64,000 bases of DNA from Antedon mediterranea (GCF_964355755.1 NC_092678.1:1387922-1451921); one strand, 5' to 3'; positions 1 to 9,258 are shown, numbered from the stretch's first letter. Notes: a model not told the origin generated them from the sequence alone. A program made the numbers and translations.

Positions 1-80
1 ATGTTGTTTTATCTTAGAACTTACCATAGGCCTATTTCTCGATGGTTTGTTTTCTATCGATGTTTAAAATACTTTATCGT

Positions 81-152
81 GGCTCGGTGGCCAAGTGGTA
101 AGGCGTCTGTCTCGTAAACAGAAGATCATGGGTTCAAACCCCATTCGGGCCA
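81..152 (+). tRNA. tRNA-Thr (anticodon CGT)
   Basis: Canonical 72-nt cloverleaf. The acceptor GGCTCGG pairs with TCGGGCC, the D stem has 3 bp, and the anticodon stem TCTGT/ACAGA encloses loop CTCGTAA (anticodon CGT, reads ACG). The T arm is ATGGG/CCCAT with loop TTCAAAC. A box and B box are intact, and a T run just downstream can end Pol III transcription. The discriminator base is A here, whereas the array copies have T. Confidence 0.9.
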
Positions 153-235
153 ATTTTTTATGCTGTTAGTGTCAAATAAATTAAATATGTATTTTGATAA
201 TTGTTTGAATTTTTAATATTAGTGTTCTTCGTGGC

Positions 236-307
236 GGCTCGGTGGCCAAGTAGTAATGCGTCTGTCTCGTAAACAGGAGTTCATGGGGTCAAACCCCATT
301 CGGGTGT
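236..307 (+). pseudogene. tRNA-Thr (CGT) pseudogene
   Basis: The CGT anticodon is kept, but T54 is G, G18 is A, and the 3' acceptor end reads TCGGGTG, so the last pairs of the acceptor stem are lost. The B box is also damaged. Probably not charged or processed. Confidence 0.75.
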
Positions 308-419
308 AATTTTTATGCAATTTGTTTTGAAAAATTACCTATTTTAATATTGGTTTATCTTGAAAGTTAAACTTATTTCCCGATGGTTTGATTTATCGAT
401 ATTTAGGTAACTTCAGCAC

Positions 420-491
420 GGCTCGGTGGCCAAGTGGTAAGGCGTCTGTCTCGTAAACAGAAGATCATGGGTTCAAACCCCATTCGGGCCT
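420..491 (+). tRNA. tRNA-Thr (anticodon CGT)
   Basis: Intact cloverleaf with acceptor GGCTCGG and discriminator T, followed by AATTTTT. It is preceded by a spacer of the 'cttcagcac' class that also precedes the copy at 1978. Confidence 0.9.
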
Positions 492-572
492 AATTTTTAT
501 CCCGTTTAGTCAAATAAATTATGTATTTCGATAATATTGTTTAACTTATTAATATTTGCGTCCATTCCTGAC

Positions 573-644
573 GGCTCGGTGGCCAAGTGGTAAGGCGTCT
601 GTCTCGTAAACAGAAGATCATGGGTTCAAACCCCATTCGGGCCT
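573..644 (+). tRNA. tRNA-Thr (anticodon CGT)
   Basis: Same 72-nt sequence as the copy at 420. It sits in the shorter (about 153 bp) spacer class, preceded by 'cattcctgac'. Confidence 0.9.
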
Positions 645-723
645 AATTTTTATGCCGTTTAGTCAAATAGATTATGTATTTCGATAATTGTTTAAATTAT
701 TAATATTTGTGTCCATTCCTGAC

Positions 724-809
724 GGCTCGGTGGCCAAGTGGTAAAGTGCCTGTCTCGTAAAGCGCCTGTCTCGTAAACAGAATCATGGATTCAAACCCCA
801 TTCGGACCT
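724..809 (+). pseudogene. tRNA-Thr pseudogene with duplicated anticodon arm
   Basis: Length is 86 nt instead of 72. The segment around GCCTGTCTCGTAA occurs twice in tandem, giving two anticodon loops in succession. The variable region is shortened and the 3' acceptor is mutated (TTCGGACC). It cannot fold as a normal cloverleaf. Confidence 0.8.
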
Positions 810-885
810 AATTTTTATGCCGTTTAGTCAAATAAATTATGTATTTCGATTGTTTAAATTATTAATATTTGTGTCCATTTCTGAC

Positions 886-957
886 GGCTCGGTGGCCAAG
901 TGGTAAGGCGTCTGTCTCGTAAACAGAAGATCATGGGTTCAAACCCCATTCGGGCCT
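886..957 (+). tRNA. tRNA-Thr (anticodon CGT)
   Basis: Intact copy with acceptor GGCTCGG. It is the last copy before an 836-bp gap without tRNA genes. Confidence 0.9.
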
Positions 958-1793
958 AATTTATGCATTTTTAATTTATTTAATTAATTTAATTGATTAA
1001 TTACATTCATCTATTCTACTACTTTATATTAATTGGTTATTCTTCCAGCAGTTCAAGTTATTGCACTTTCCGATGTAAAACACGCCAATTAGTATTAACA
1101 TTTCACTGCGTACAATTTACTTTACGAATTAACCATCTCCGATGAAAGAATTTTCCATGATTACTTTTCATGCAGGCATAAGAAAAGCGTAAATTTTTCA
1201 CCCACAAATAACTTGCATTGGTCAATCGTAATAGTCAACTCGATGGTCAAATTGATTCAATATTCGAAAGTACTTCATTCTCGTTACGGTCTATCTGGTA
1301 TTCATCCAGTCTGAGAAATCTGAATTGTCCAGAACCAGGCAAGATAATTTCACTCTTCCCTGCTATTAAACGTTTTCATTATTTGGGAATCGCATTATCG
1401 TAAATTCGTTTATTCATTACGGTACCCGTATATACGGTCGAGTATTATCGACATTGCGTGTCTGCTATTCCAACGGGATTACTTAAATTATATTAAATGT
1501 TTAGGCTTATTATCGTTAAAGATGATTCCTCCTGTCTGAGGAACATTATCTATTGTTTTTTAAATTATAATCAGCGTTCATTTGGAGGCATTTGTCTATT
1601 CTCAATTTAGATTGTAATAATCTCTGTTTTGTTTGTTAATGGTAGATTCCCCTTTTCCGCGTCAATGTTTATAATTTGTTTTGAAATAATAAAGACAGTA
1701 ATTATATTTTTTAAATTATTATAATTACCTTAAAGAATTGAAGATATTTAATTTAATTTGCTTTGTTCCATCGTTGATTAAAGTCCTTCCCGC
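958..1793. other. Spacer without tRNA copies
   Basis: AT-rich unique-looking sequence interrupting the tRNA series. I see no tRNA remnant and no convincing coding exon. The 61-codon open frame inside it has no ATG start and no protein-like composition. Confidence 0.6.
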
Positions 1794-1865
1794 GGCTCGG
1801 TGGCCAAGTGGTAAGGCGTCTGTCTCGTAAACAGAAGATCATGGATTCAAACCCCATTCGGGCCT
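1794..1865 (+). tRNA. tRNA-Thr (CGT), G52A variant
   Basis: All arms are present. The T stem reads ATGGA instead of ATGGG next to the loop (G53 changed to A), which weakens the closing pair and the B box. Probably reduced function. Confidence 0.75.
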
Positions 1866-1977
1866 AATTTTTATGCAATTTTTTTTGACAAATTACCTAT
1901 TTTAATATTGGTTTATCTTGAAAGTTAAACTTATTTCTCGATGGCTTGATCTAGCGATATTTGTGTAACTTCAGCAC

Positions 1978-2049
1978 GGCTCGGTGACCAAGTGGTAAGG
2001 CGTCTGTCTCGTAAACAGAAGATCATGGGTTCAAACCCCATTCGGGCCT
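1978..2049 (+). tRNA. tRNA-Thr (CGT), D-stem variant
   Basis: G10 is changed (GGTGACC in place of GGTGGCC), which disturbs the first D-stem pair. Anticodon, T arm and acceptor are otherwise intact. Confidence 0.75.
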
Positions 2050-2164
2050 AATTTTTATGCAATTTGTTTTGACAAATTACCTGTTTTAATATATGGTTTT
2101 ATCTTGAAAGTTAAACTTATTTCTCGATGGCTTGATCTATCGATATTTGAGTAACTTCAAGCAC

Positions 2165-2224
2165 GGCTCGGTGGCCAAGTGGTAAGGCGTCTGTCTCGTA
2201 AACAGAAGATCATGGGTTCAAACA
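2165..2224 (+). pseudogene. 3'-truncated tRNA-Thr (CGT)
   Basis: Acceptor 5' strand, D arm and anticodon arm are intact, but the sequence passes from GTTCAAAC straight into AATTTTT. The 3' half of the T stem and the whole 3' acceptor strand are deleted. Confidence 0.85.
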
Positions 2225-2294
2225 ATTTTTATGCCGTTTAGTCAAATAAATTATGTATTTCGATAAATTATTTATATTTGTGTCCCTTTCTGAC

Positions 2295-2366
2295 GGCTGG
2301 GTGGCCAAGTGGTAAGGCGTCTGTCTCGTAAACAGAAGATCATGGGTTCAAACCCCATTCGGGCCT
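2295..2366 (+). tRNA. tRNA-Thr (CGT), acceptor C5G variant
   Basis: The acceptor starts GGCTGGG, so position 5 faces G68. All other arms match the consensus. One mismatch in the acceptor stem, probably tolerated. Confidence 0.75.
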
Positions 2367-2447
2367 AATTTTTATGCTGTTTTGTCAAATAAATGATGTA
2401 GTCCGATAATTGTTTAAATTATTAATAATTTTGTGTCCCTTCCCGAC

Positions 2448-2519
2448 GGCTCGGTGGCCAAGTGGTAAGGCGTCTGTCTCGTAAACAGAAGATCATGGGT
2501 TCAAACCCCATTCTGGCCT
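2448..2519 (+). tRNA. tRNA-Thr (CGT), acceptor 3' variant
   Basis: The 3' acceptor reads TCTGGCC (G68 to T), opposite C5. This is the last copy with acceptor GGCTCGG; all later copies carry A at position 7. Confidence 0.75.
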
Positions 2520-2617
2520 AACTTTTGGCACTCTGATAAATGTTAGTATTGTTTTTTTGTGAAAGTTAAATTATTTCTCGGTGGTTGGATCTATCGACAT
2601 TTGAGGTCTTACATTCC

Positions 2618-2689
2618 GGCTCGATGGCCAAGTGGTAAGGCGTCTGTCTCGTAAACAGAAGATCATGGGTTCAAACCCCAATCGGGCCT
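2618..2689 (+). tRNA. tRNA-Thr (CGT), T65A
   Basis: First unit of the tight array. The T stem 3' strand ends CCCAA, leaving an A-A mismatch at its base. Confidence 0.8.
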
Positions 2690-2787
2690 AACTTTTGGCA
2701 CTCTGATAAATGTTAGTATTGTTTTTTTGTGAAAGTTAAATTATTCCTCGGTGGTTGGATCTATCAACATTTGAGGTCTTACATCCC

Positions 2788-2859
2788 GGCTCGATGGCCA
2801 AGTGGTAAGGCGTCTGTCTCGTAAACAGAAGATCATGGGTTCAAACCCCATTCGGGCCT
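2788..2859 (+). tRNA. tRNA-Thr (CGT), array consensus
   Basis: Array consensus. It differs from the dispersed copies by A7, which makes a proper A7-T66 pair. Confidence 0.92.
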
Positions 2860-2957
2860 AACTTTTAGCACTCTGATAAATGTTAGTATTGTTTTTTTGT
2901 GAAAGTTAAATTATTCCTCGGTGGTGCGATCTATCAACATTTGAGGTCTTGCATTCC

Positions 2958-3029
2958 GGCTCGATGGCCAAGTGGTAAGGCGTCTGTCTCGTAAACAGAA
3001 GATCATGGGTTCAAACCCCATTCGGGCCT
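2958..3029 (+). tRNA. tRNA-Thr (CGT), array consensus
   Basis: Matches the consensus; proximal, non-block part of the array. Confidence 0.92.
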
Positions 3030-3127
3030 AACTTTTGGCACTCTGATAAATGTTAGTATTGTTTTTTTGTGAAAGTTAAATTATTCCTCGGTGGTTGGAT
3101 CTATCAACATTTGAGGTCTTACATCCC

Positions 3128-3199
3128 GGCTCGATGGCCAAGTGGTAAGGCGTCTGTCTCGTAAACAGAAGATCATGGGTTCAAACCCCAATCGGGCCT
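3128..3199 (+). tRNA. tRNA-Thr (CGT), T65A
   Basis: Same T65A change as the copy at 2618, three units upstream, so the two probably share descent by unit duplication. Confidence 0.8.
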
Positions 3200-3297
3200 A
3201 ACTTTTGGCACTCTGATAAATGTTAGTATTGTTTTTTTGTGAAAGTTAAATTATTCCTCGGTGTTTGGATCTATCAACATTTGAAGTCTTACATCCC

Positions 3298-3369
3298 GGC
3301 TCGATGGCCAAGTGGTAAGGCGTCTGTCTCGTAAACAGAAGATCATGGGTTCAAACCCCATTCGGGCCT
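3298..3369 (+). tRNA. tRNA-Thr (CGT), array consensus
   Basis: Matches the consensus. Confidence 0.92.
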
Positions 3370-3467
3370 AACTTTTGGCACTCTGATAAATGTTAGTATT
3401 GTTTTTTTGTGAAAGTTAAATTATTCCTCGGTGGTTGGATCTATCAACATTTGAGGTCTTACATCCC

Positions 3468-3539
3468 GGCTCGATGGCCAAGTGGTAAGGCGTCTGTCTC
3501 GTAAACAGAAGATCATGGGTTCAAACCCCATTCGGGCCT
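3468..3539 (+). tRNA. tRNA-Thr (CGT), array consensus
   Basis: Matches the consensus. Confidence 0.92.
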
Positions 3540-3637
3540 AACTTTTGGCACTCTGATAAATGTTAGTATTGTTTTTTTGTGAAAGTTAAATTATTCCTCG
3601 GTGGTTGGATCTATCAACATTTGAGGTCTTATATCCC

Positions 3638-3709
3638 GGCTCGATGGCCAAGTGGTAAGGCGTCTGTCTCGTAAACAGAAGATCATGGGTTCTAACCCCA
3701 TTAGGGCCT
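3638..3709 (+). tRNA. tRNA-Thr (CGT), T-loop and acceptor variant
   Basis: The T loop is TTCTAAC (position 57 A to T, inside the B box) and acceptor C67 is A, facing G6. Two private changes; likely weak or inactive. Confidence 0.6.
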
Positions 3710-3807
3710 AACTTTTAGCACTCTGATAAATGTTAGTATTGTTTTTTTGTGAAAGTTAAATTATTCCTCGGTGGTGCGATCTATCAACATTTGAGGTCTT
3801 ACATTCC

Positions 3808-3879
3808 GGCTCGATGGCCAAGTGGTAAGGCGTCTCTCTCGTAAACAGAAGATCATGGGTTCAAACCCCATTCGGGCCT
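3808..3879 (+). tRNA. tRNA-Thr (CGT), G30C
   Basis: The anticodon stem reads TCTCT/ACAGA, giving a C-C mismatch at 30-40. The spacer after it has the long T run that marks block slot 4. Confidence 0.65.
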
Positions 3880-3978
3880 AACTTTTGGCACTCTGATAAA
3901 TGTTAGTTTTTTTTTTTTTATGAAAATTAAATTATTCCTCGGTGTTTGGATTTATCAACATTTGAAGTCTTACATCCC

Positions 3979-4050
3979 GGCTCGATGGCCAAGTGGTAAG
4001 GCGTCTGTCTCGTAAACAGAAGATCATGGGTTCAAACCCCATTCGGGCCT
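3979..4050 (+). tRNA. tRNA-Thr (CGT), array consensus
   Basis: Matches the consensus; corresponds to slot 5 of the 7-unit block. Confidence 0.92.
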
Positions 4051-4148
4051 AACTTTTGGCACTCTGATAAATGTTAGTATTGTTTTTTTGTGAAAGTTAA
4101 AATATTCCTCGGTGGTGCGATCTATCAACATTTGAGGTCTTACATTCC

Positions 4149-4220
4149 GGCTCGATGGCCAAGTGGTAAGGCGTCTGTCTCGTAAACAGAAGATCATGGG
4201 TTCAAACCCCATTCGGGCCT
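4149..4220 (+). tRNA. tRNA-Thr (CGT), array consensus
   Basis: Matches the consensus; slot 6 type. Confidence 0.92.
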
Positions 4221-4318
4221 AACTTTTGGCACTCTGATAAATGTTAGTATTGTTTTTTTGTGAAAGTTAAATTATTCCTCGGTGGCTGGATCTATGAACA
4301 TTTGAGGTCTTACATCCC

Positions 4319-4390
4319 GGCTCGATGGCCAAGTGGTAAGGCGTCTGTCTCGTAAACAGAAGATCATGGGTTCAAACCCCATTCGGGCCT
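4319..4390 (+). tRNA. tRNA-Thr (CGT), array consensus
   Basis: Matches the consensus; slot 7 type, with the spacer 'ggctggatctatgaac' before it. Confidence 0.92.
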
Positions 4391-4488
4391 AACTTTTGGC
4401 ACTCTGATAAATGTTAGTATTGTTTTTTTGTGAAAGTTAAATTATTCCTCGGTGGTGCGATCTATCATCATGTGAGGTCTTACATTCC

Positions 4489-4560
4489 GGCTCGAAGGCC
4501 AAGTGGTAAGGCGTCTGTCTCGTAAACAGAAGATCATGGGTTCAAACCCCATTCGGGCCT
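4489..4560 (+). tRNA. tRNA-Thr (CGT), U8A variant
   Basis: Position 8 is A (CTCGAAGGCC). U8 is almost universal because it makes the U8-A14 tertiary pair, and it is the first base of the A box. Starts a 6-unit block (4489-5509) that equals the 7-unit block without slot 3. Confidence 0.65.
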
Positions 4561-4658
4561 AACTTTTGGCACTCTGATAAATGTTAGTATTGTTTTTTTG
4601 TGAAAGTTAAATTATTTCTCGGTGGTTGCATCTATCAACATTTGAGGTCTTACATCCC

Positions 4659-4730
4659 GGCTCGATGGCCAAGTGGTAAGGCGTCTGTCTCCTAAACAGA
4701 AGATCATGTTTTCAAACCCCATTCGGGCCT
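4659..4730 (+). tRNA. tRNA-Thr body with anticodon CCT
   Basis: The loop is CTCCTAA, so the anticodon is CCT (reads AGG, Arg) on a threonine tRNA body. The T stem is ATGTT, with both G52 and G53 changed to T, which breaks the B box. The most damaged of the six CCT copies. Confidence 0.65.
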
Positions 4731-4828
4731 AACTTTTGGCACTCTGATAAATGTTAGTATTGTTTTTTTGTGAAAGTTAAATTATTCCTCGGTGGTGCGA
4801 TCTATCAACATTTGAGGTCTTACATTCC

Positions 4829-4900
4829 GGCTCGATGGCCAAGTGGTAAGGCGTCTGTCTCGTAAACAGAAGATCATGGGTTCAAACCCCATTCGGGCCT
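4829..4900 (+). tRNA. tRNA-Thr (CGT), array consensus
   Basis: Matches the consensus; slot 4 type, followed by the long T run. Confidence 0.92.
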
Positions 4901-4999
4901 AACTTTTGGCACTCTGATAAATGTTAGTTTTTTTTTTTTTATGAAAGTTAAATTATTCCTCGGTGTTTGGATTTATCAACATTTGAAGTCTTACATCCC

Positions 5000-5071
5000 G
5001 GCTCGATGGCCAAGTGGTAAGGCGTCTGTCTCGTAAACAGAAGATCATGGGTTCAAACCCCATTCGGGCCT
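5000..5071 (+). tRNA. tRNA-Thr (CGT), array consensus
   Basis: Matches the consensus; slot 5 type. Confidence 0.92.
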
Positions 5072-5169
5072 AACTTTTGGCACTCTGATAAATGTTAGTA
5101 TTGTTTTTTTGTGAAAGTTAAATTATTCCTCGGTGGTGCGATCTATCAACATTTGAGGTCTTACATTCC

Positions 5170-5241
5170 GGCTCGATGGCCAAGTGGTAAGGCGTCTGTC
5201 TCGTAAACAGAAGATCATGGGTTCAAACCCCATTCGGGCCT
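5170..5241 (+). tRNA. tRNA-Thr (CGT), array consensus
   Basis: Matches the consensus; slot 6 type. Confidence 0.92.
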
Positions 5242-5339
5242 AACTTTTGGCACTCTGATAAATGTTAGTATTGTTTTTTTATGAAAGTTAAATTATTCCT
5301 CGGTGGCTGGATCTATGAACATTTGAGGTCTTACATCCC

Positions 5340-5411
5340 GGCTCGATGGCCAAGTGGTAAGGCGTCTGTCTCGTAAACAGAAGATCATGGGTTCAAACCC
5401 CATTCGGGCCT
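5340..5411 (+). tRNA. tRNA-Thr (CGT), array consensus
   Basis: Matches the consensus; slot 7 type, but without the C11T found at 6532 and 9259. Confidence 0.92.
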
Positions 5412-5509
5412 AACTTTTGGCACTCTGATAAATGTTAGTATTGTTTTTTTGTGAAAGTTAAATTATTCCTCGGTGGTGCGATCTATCATCATTTGAGGTC
5501 TTACATTCC

Positions 5510-5581
5510 GGCTCGAAGGCCAAGTGGTAAGGCGTCTGTCTCGTAAACAGAAGATCATGGGTTCAAACCCCATTCGGGCCT
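5510..5581 (+). tRNA. tRNA-Thr (CGT), U8A variant
   Basis: Position 8 is A. Slot 1 of the first full 7-unit block (5510-6701). Confidence 0.65.
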
Positions 5582-5680
5582 AACTTTTGGCACTCTGATA
5601 AATGTTAGTATTGTTTTTTTATTGAAAGTTAAATTATTTCTCGGTGGTTGGATCTATCAACATTTGAGGTCTTACATCCC

Positions 5681-5752
5681 GGCTCGATGGCCAAGTGGTA
5701 AGGCGTCTGTCTCCTAAACAGAAGATCATGGTTTCAAACCCCATTCGGGCCT
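5681..5752 (+). tRNA. tRNA-Thr body with anticodon CCT
   Basis: Anticodon CCT plus G53T (T stem ATGGT). Slot 2 of the first 7-unit block. Confidence 0.65.
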
Positions 5753-5850
5753 AACTTTTGGCACTCTGATAAATGTTAGTATTGTTTTTTTGTGAAAGTT
5801 AATTTATTCCTCGGTGGTTAGATCTATCAACATTTGAGGTGTTACATCCC

Positions 5851-5922
5851 GGCTCGATGGCCAAGTGGTAAGGCGTCTGTCTCGTAAACAGAAGATCATG
5901 GGTTCAAACCCCATTCGGGCCT
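5851..5922 (+). tRNA. tRNA-Thr (CGT), array consensus
   Basis: Matches the consensus; slot 3, preceded by the diagnostic spacer 'gaggtgttacatccc'. Confidence 0.92.
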
Positions 5923-6021
5923 AACTTTTAGCACTCTGATAAATGTTAGTATTGTTTTTTTTGTGAAAGTTAAATTATTCCTCGGTGGTGCGATCTATCA
6001 ACATTTGAGGTCTTACATTCC

Positions 6022-6093
6022 GGCTCGATGGCCAAGTGGTAAGGCGTCTGTCTCGTAAACAGAAGATCATGGGTTCAAACCCCATTCGGGCCT
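6022..6093 (+). tRNA. tRNA-Thr (CGT), array consensus
   Basis: Matches the consensus; slot 4. The trailer reads GACTTTT rather than AACTTTT. Confidence 0.92.
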
Positions 6094-6191
6094 GACTTTT
6101 GGCACTCTGATAAATGTTAGTTTTTTTTTTTTATGAAAGTTAAATTATTCCTCGGTGTTTGGATTTATCAACATTTGAAGTCTTACATCCC

Positions 6192-6263
6192 GGCTCGATG
6201 GCCAAGTGGTAAGGCGTCTGTCTCGTAAACAGAAGATCATGGGTTCAAACCCCATTCGGGCCT
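6192..6263 (+). tRNA. tRNA-Thr (CGT), array consensus
   Basis: Matches the consensus; slot 5. Confidence 0.92.
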
Positions 6264-6361
6264 AACTTTTGGCACTCTGATAAATGTTAGTATTGTTTTT
6301 TTGTGAAAGTTAAATTATTCCTCGGTGGTGCGATCTATCAACATTTGAGGTCTTACATTCC

Positions 6362-6433
6362 GGCTCGATGGCCAAGTGGTAAGGCGTCTGTCTCGTAAAC
6401 AGAAGATCATGGGTTCAAACCCCATTCGGGCCT
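6362..6433 (+). tRNA. tRNA-Thr (CGT), array consensus
   Basis: Matches the consensus; slot 6. Confidence 0.92.
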
Positions 6434-6531
6434 AACTTTTGGCACTCTGATAAATGTTAGTATTGTTTTTTTATGAAAGTTAAATTATTCCTCGGTGGCT
6501 GGATCTATGAACATTTGAGGTCTTACATCCC

Positions 6532-6603
6532 GGCTCGATGGTCAAGTGGTAAGGCGTCTGTCTCGTAAACAGAAGATCATGGGTTCAAACCCCATTCGGG
6601 CCT
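6532..6603 (+). tRNA. tRNA-Thr (CGT), C11T
   Basis: The D stem has T11 facing G24, a tolerated wobble. Slot 7; same change as the copy at 9259. Confidence 0.85.
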
Positions 6604-6701
6604 AACTTTTGGCACTCTGATAAATGTTAGTATTGTTTTTTTGTGAAAGTTAAATTATTCCTCGGTGGTGCGATCTATCATCATTTGAGGTCTTACATTC
6701 C

Positions 6702-6773
6702 GGCTCGAAGGCCAAGTGGTAAGGCGTCTGTCTCGTAAACAGAAGATCATGGGTTCAAACCCCATTCGGGCCT
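6702..6773 (+). tRNA. tRNA-Thr (CGT), U8A variant
   Basis: Position 8 is A. First unit of the 9-unit block 6702-8237. Confidence 0.65.
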
Positions 6774-6871
6774 AACTTTTGGCACTCTGATAAATGTTAG
6801 TATTGTTTTTTTGTGAAAGTTAAATTATTTCTCGGTGGTTGGATCTATCAACATTTGAGGTCTTACATCCC

Positions 6872-6943
6872 GGCTCGATGGCCAAGTGGTAAGGCGTCTG
6901 TCTCCTAAACAGAAGATCATGGTTTCAAACCCCATTCGGGCCT
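6872..6943 (+). tRNA. tRNA-Thr body with anticodon CCT
   Basis: Anticodon CCT plus G53T; slot 2 of the 9-unit block. Confidence 0.65.
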
Positions 6944-7041
6944 AACTTTTGGCACTCTGATAAATGTTAGTATTGTTTTTTTGTGAAAGTTAATTTATTC
7001 CTCGGTGGTTAGATCTATCAACATTTGAGGTGTTACATCCC

Positions 7042-7113
7042 GGCTCGATGGCCAAGTGGTAAGGCGTCTGTCTCGTAAACAGAAGATCATGGGTTCAAAC
7101 CCCATTCGGGCCT
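7042..7113 (+). tRNA. tRNA-Thr (CGT), array consensus
   Basis: Matches the consensus; slot 3 of the 9-unit block. Confidence 0.92.
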
Positions 7114-7212
7114 AACTTTTAGCACTCTGATAAATGTTAGTATTGTTTTTTTTGTGAAAGTTAAATTATTCCTCGGTGGTGCGATCTATCAACATTTGAG
7201 GTCTTACATTCC

Positions 7213-7284
7213 GGCTCGATGGCCAAGTGGTAAGGCGTCTGTCTCGTAAACAGAAGATCATGGGTTCAAACCCCATTCGGGCCT
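7213..7284 (+). tRNA. tRNA-Thr (CGT), array consensus
   Basis: Matches the consensus; slot 4. The T run after it is the short type, unlike slot 4 of the 7-unit block. Confidence 0.92.
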
Positions 7285-7382
7285 GACTTTTGGCACTCTG
7301 ATAAATGTTAGTATTGTTTTTTTATGAAAGTTAAATTATTCCTCAGTGTTTGGATCTATCAACATTTGAAGTCTTACATCCC

Positions 7383-7454
7383 GGCTCGATGGACAAGTGG
7401 TAAGGCGTCTGTCTCGTAAACAGAAGATCATGGGTTCAAACCCCATTCGGGCCT
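7383..7454 (+). tRNA. tRNA-Thr (CGT), C11A
   Basis: The D stem has A11 facing G24, a mismatch inside the A box. Slot 5 of the 9-unit block; repeated at 10110. Confidence 0.65.
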
Positions 7455-7557
7455 AACTTTTGGCACTCTGATAAATGTTAGTATTGTTTTTTTATGATAG
7501 TTAAATTATTATATTTCTCGGTGGTGCGATCTATCAACATTTGAGGTCTTACGTTCC

Positions 7558-7629
7558 GGCTCGATGGCCAAGTGGTAAGGCGTCTGTCTCGTAAACAGAA
7601 GATCATGGTTTCAAACCCCATTCGGGCCT
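7558..7629 (+). tRNA. tRNA-Thr (CGT), G53T
   Basis: T stem ATGGT with the normal CGT anticodon. The spacer before it has about 5 extra bases (unit of 175 bp). Slot 6; repeated at 10285. Confidence 0.65.
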
Positions 7630-7727
7630 AACTTTTGGCACTCTGATAAATGTTAGTATTGTTTTTTTATGAAAGTTAAATTATTCCTCGGTGGTTGGCT
7701 CTATCAACATTTGAGGTCTTACATTCC

Positions 7728-7799
7728 GGCTCGATGGCCAAGTGGTAAGGCGTCTGTCTCGTAAACAGAAGATCATGGGTTCAAACCCCATTCGGGCCT
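7728..7799 (+). tRNA. tRNA-Thr (CGT), array consensus
   Basis: Matches the consensus; slot 7 of the 9-unit block. Confidence 0.92.
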
Positions 7800-7897
7800 G
7801 ACTTTTGGCACTCTGATAAATGTTAGTATTGTTTTTTTATGAAAATTAAATTATTTCTCGGTGGTGCGATCTATCAACATTTGAGGTCTTACATTCC

Positions 7898-7969
7898 GGC
7901 TCGATGGCCAAGTAGTAAGGCGTCTGTCTCGTAAACAGAAGATCATGGGTTCAAACCCCATTCGGGCCT
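7898..7969 (+). tRNA. tRNA-Thr (CGT), G18A
   Basis: The D loop reads GTAGTAA, so G18 (partner of U55) is A. This change is private: the duplicate at 10625 has the normal G. Confidence 0.65.
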
Positions 7970-8067
7970 AACTTTTGGCACTCTGATAAATGTTAGTATT
8001 GTTTTTTTATGAAAGTTAAATTATTCCTCGGTGGCTGGATCTATGAACATTTGAGGTCTTACATCCC

Positions 8068-8139
8068 GGCTCGATGGCCAAGTGGTAAGGCGTCTGTCTC
8101 GTAAACAGAAGATCATGGGTTCAAACCCCATTCGGGCCT
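8068..8139 (+). tRNA. tRNA-Thr (CGT), array consensus
   Basis: Matches the consensus; last unit of the 9-unit block. Confidence 0.92.
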
Positions 8140-8237
8140 AACTTTTGGCACTCTGATAAATGTTAGTATTGTTTTTTTGTGAAAGTTAAATTATTCCTCG
8201 GTGGTGCGATCTATCATCATTTGAGGTCTTACATTCC

Positions 8238-8309
8238 GGCTCGAAGGCCAAGTGGTAAGGCGTCTGTCTCGTAAACAGAAGATCATGGGTTCAAACCCCA
8301 TTCGGGCCT
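8238..8309 (+). tRNA. tRNA-Thr (CGT), U8A variant
   Basis: Position 8 is A; slot 1 of the second 7-unit block (8238-9428). Confidence 0.65.
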
Positions 8310-8407
8310 AACTTTTGGCACTCTGATAAATGTTAGTATTGTTTTTTTGTGAAAGTTAAATTATTTCTCGGTGGTTGGATCTATCAACATTTGAGGTCTT
8401 ACATCCC

Positions 8408-8479
8408 GGCTCGATGGCCAAGTGGTAAGGCGTCTGTCTCCTAAACAGAAGATCATGGTTTCAAACCCCATTCGGGCCT
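8408..8479 (+). tRNA. tRNA-Thr body with anticodon CCT
   Basis: Anticodon CCT plus G53T; slot 2 of the second 7-unit block. Confidence 0.65.
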
Positions 8480-8577
8480 AACTTTTGGCACTCTGATAAA
8501 TGTTAGTATTGTTTTTTTGTGAAAGTTAATTTATTCCTCGGTGGTTAGATCTATCAACATTTGAGGTGTTACATCCC

Positions 8578-8649
8578 GGCTCGATGGCCAAGTGGTAAGG
8601 CGTCTGTCTCGTAAACAGAAGATCATGGGTTCAAACCCCATTCGGGCCT
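8578..8649 (+). tRNA. tRNA-Thr (CGT), array consensus
   Basis: Matches the consensus; slot 3. Confidence 0.92.
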
Positions 8650-8748
8650 AACTTTTAGCACTCTGATAAATGTTAGTATTGTTTTTTTTGTGAAAGTTAA
8701 ATTATTCCTCGGTGGTGCGATCTATCAACATTTGAGGTCTTACATTCC

Positions 8749-8820
8749 GGCTCGATGGCCAAGTGGTAAGGCGTCTGTCTCGTAAACAGAAGATCATGGG
8801 TTCAAACCCCATTCGGGCCT
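8749..8820 (+). tRNA. tRNA-Thr (CGT), array consensus
   Basis: Matches the consensus; slot 4, long T run follows. Confidence 0.92.
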
Positions 8821-8918
8821 GACTTTTGGCACTCTGATAAATGTTAGTTTTTTTTTTTTATGAAAGTTAAATTATTCCTCGGTGTTTGGATTTATCAACA
8901 TTTGAAGTCTTACATCCC

Positions 8919-8990
8919 GGCTCGATGGCCAAGTGGTAAGGCGTCTGTCTCGTAAACAGAAGATCATGGGTTCAAACCCCATTCGGGCCT
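8919..8990 (+). tRNA. tRNA-Thr (CGT), array consensus
   Basis: Matches the consensus; slot 5. Confidence 0.92.
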
Positions 8991-9088
8991 AACTTTTGGC
9001 ACTCTGATAAATGTTAGTATTGTTTTTTTGTGAAAGTTAAATTATTCCTCGGTGGTGCGATCTATCAACATTTGAGGTCTTACATTCC

Positions 9089-9160
9089 GGCTCGATGGCC
9101 AAGTGGTAAGGCGTCTGTCTCGTAAACAGAAGATCATGGGTTCAAACCCCATTCGGGCCT
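9089..9160 (+). tRNA. tRNA-Thr (CGT), array consensus
   Basis: Matches the consensus; slot 6. Confidence 0.92.
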
Positions 9161-9258
9161 AACTTTTGGCACTCTGATAAATGTTAGTATTGTTTTTTTA
9201 TGAAAGTTAAATTATTCCTCGGTGGCTGGATCTATGAACATTTGAGGTCTTACATCCC

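Noticed and set aside
4024-4212. Minus-strand 62-codon frame in the tRNA array
   Set aside because: Antisense reading of tRNA genes and spacer; repeats with the array.
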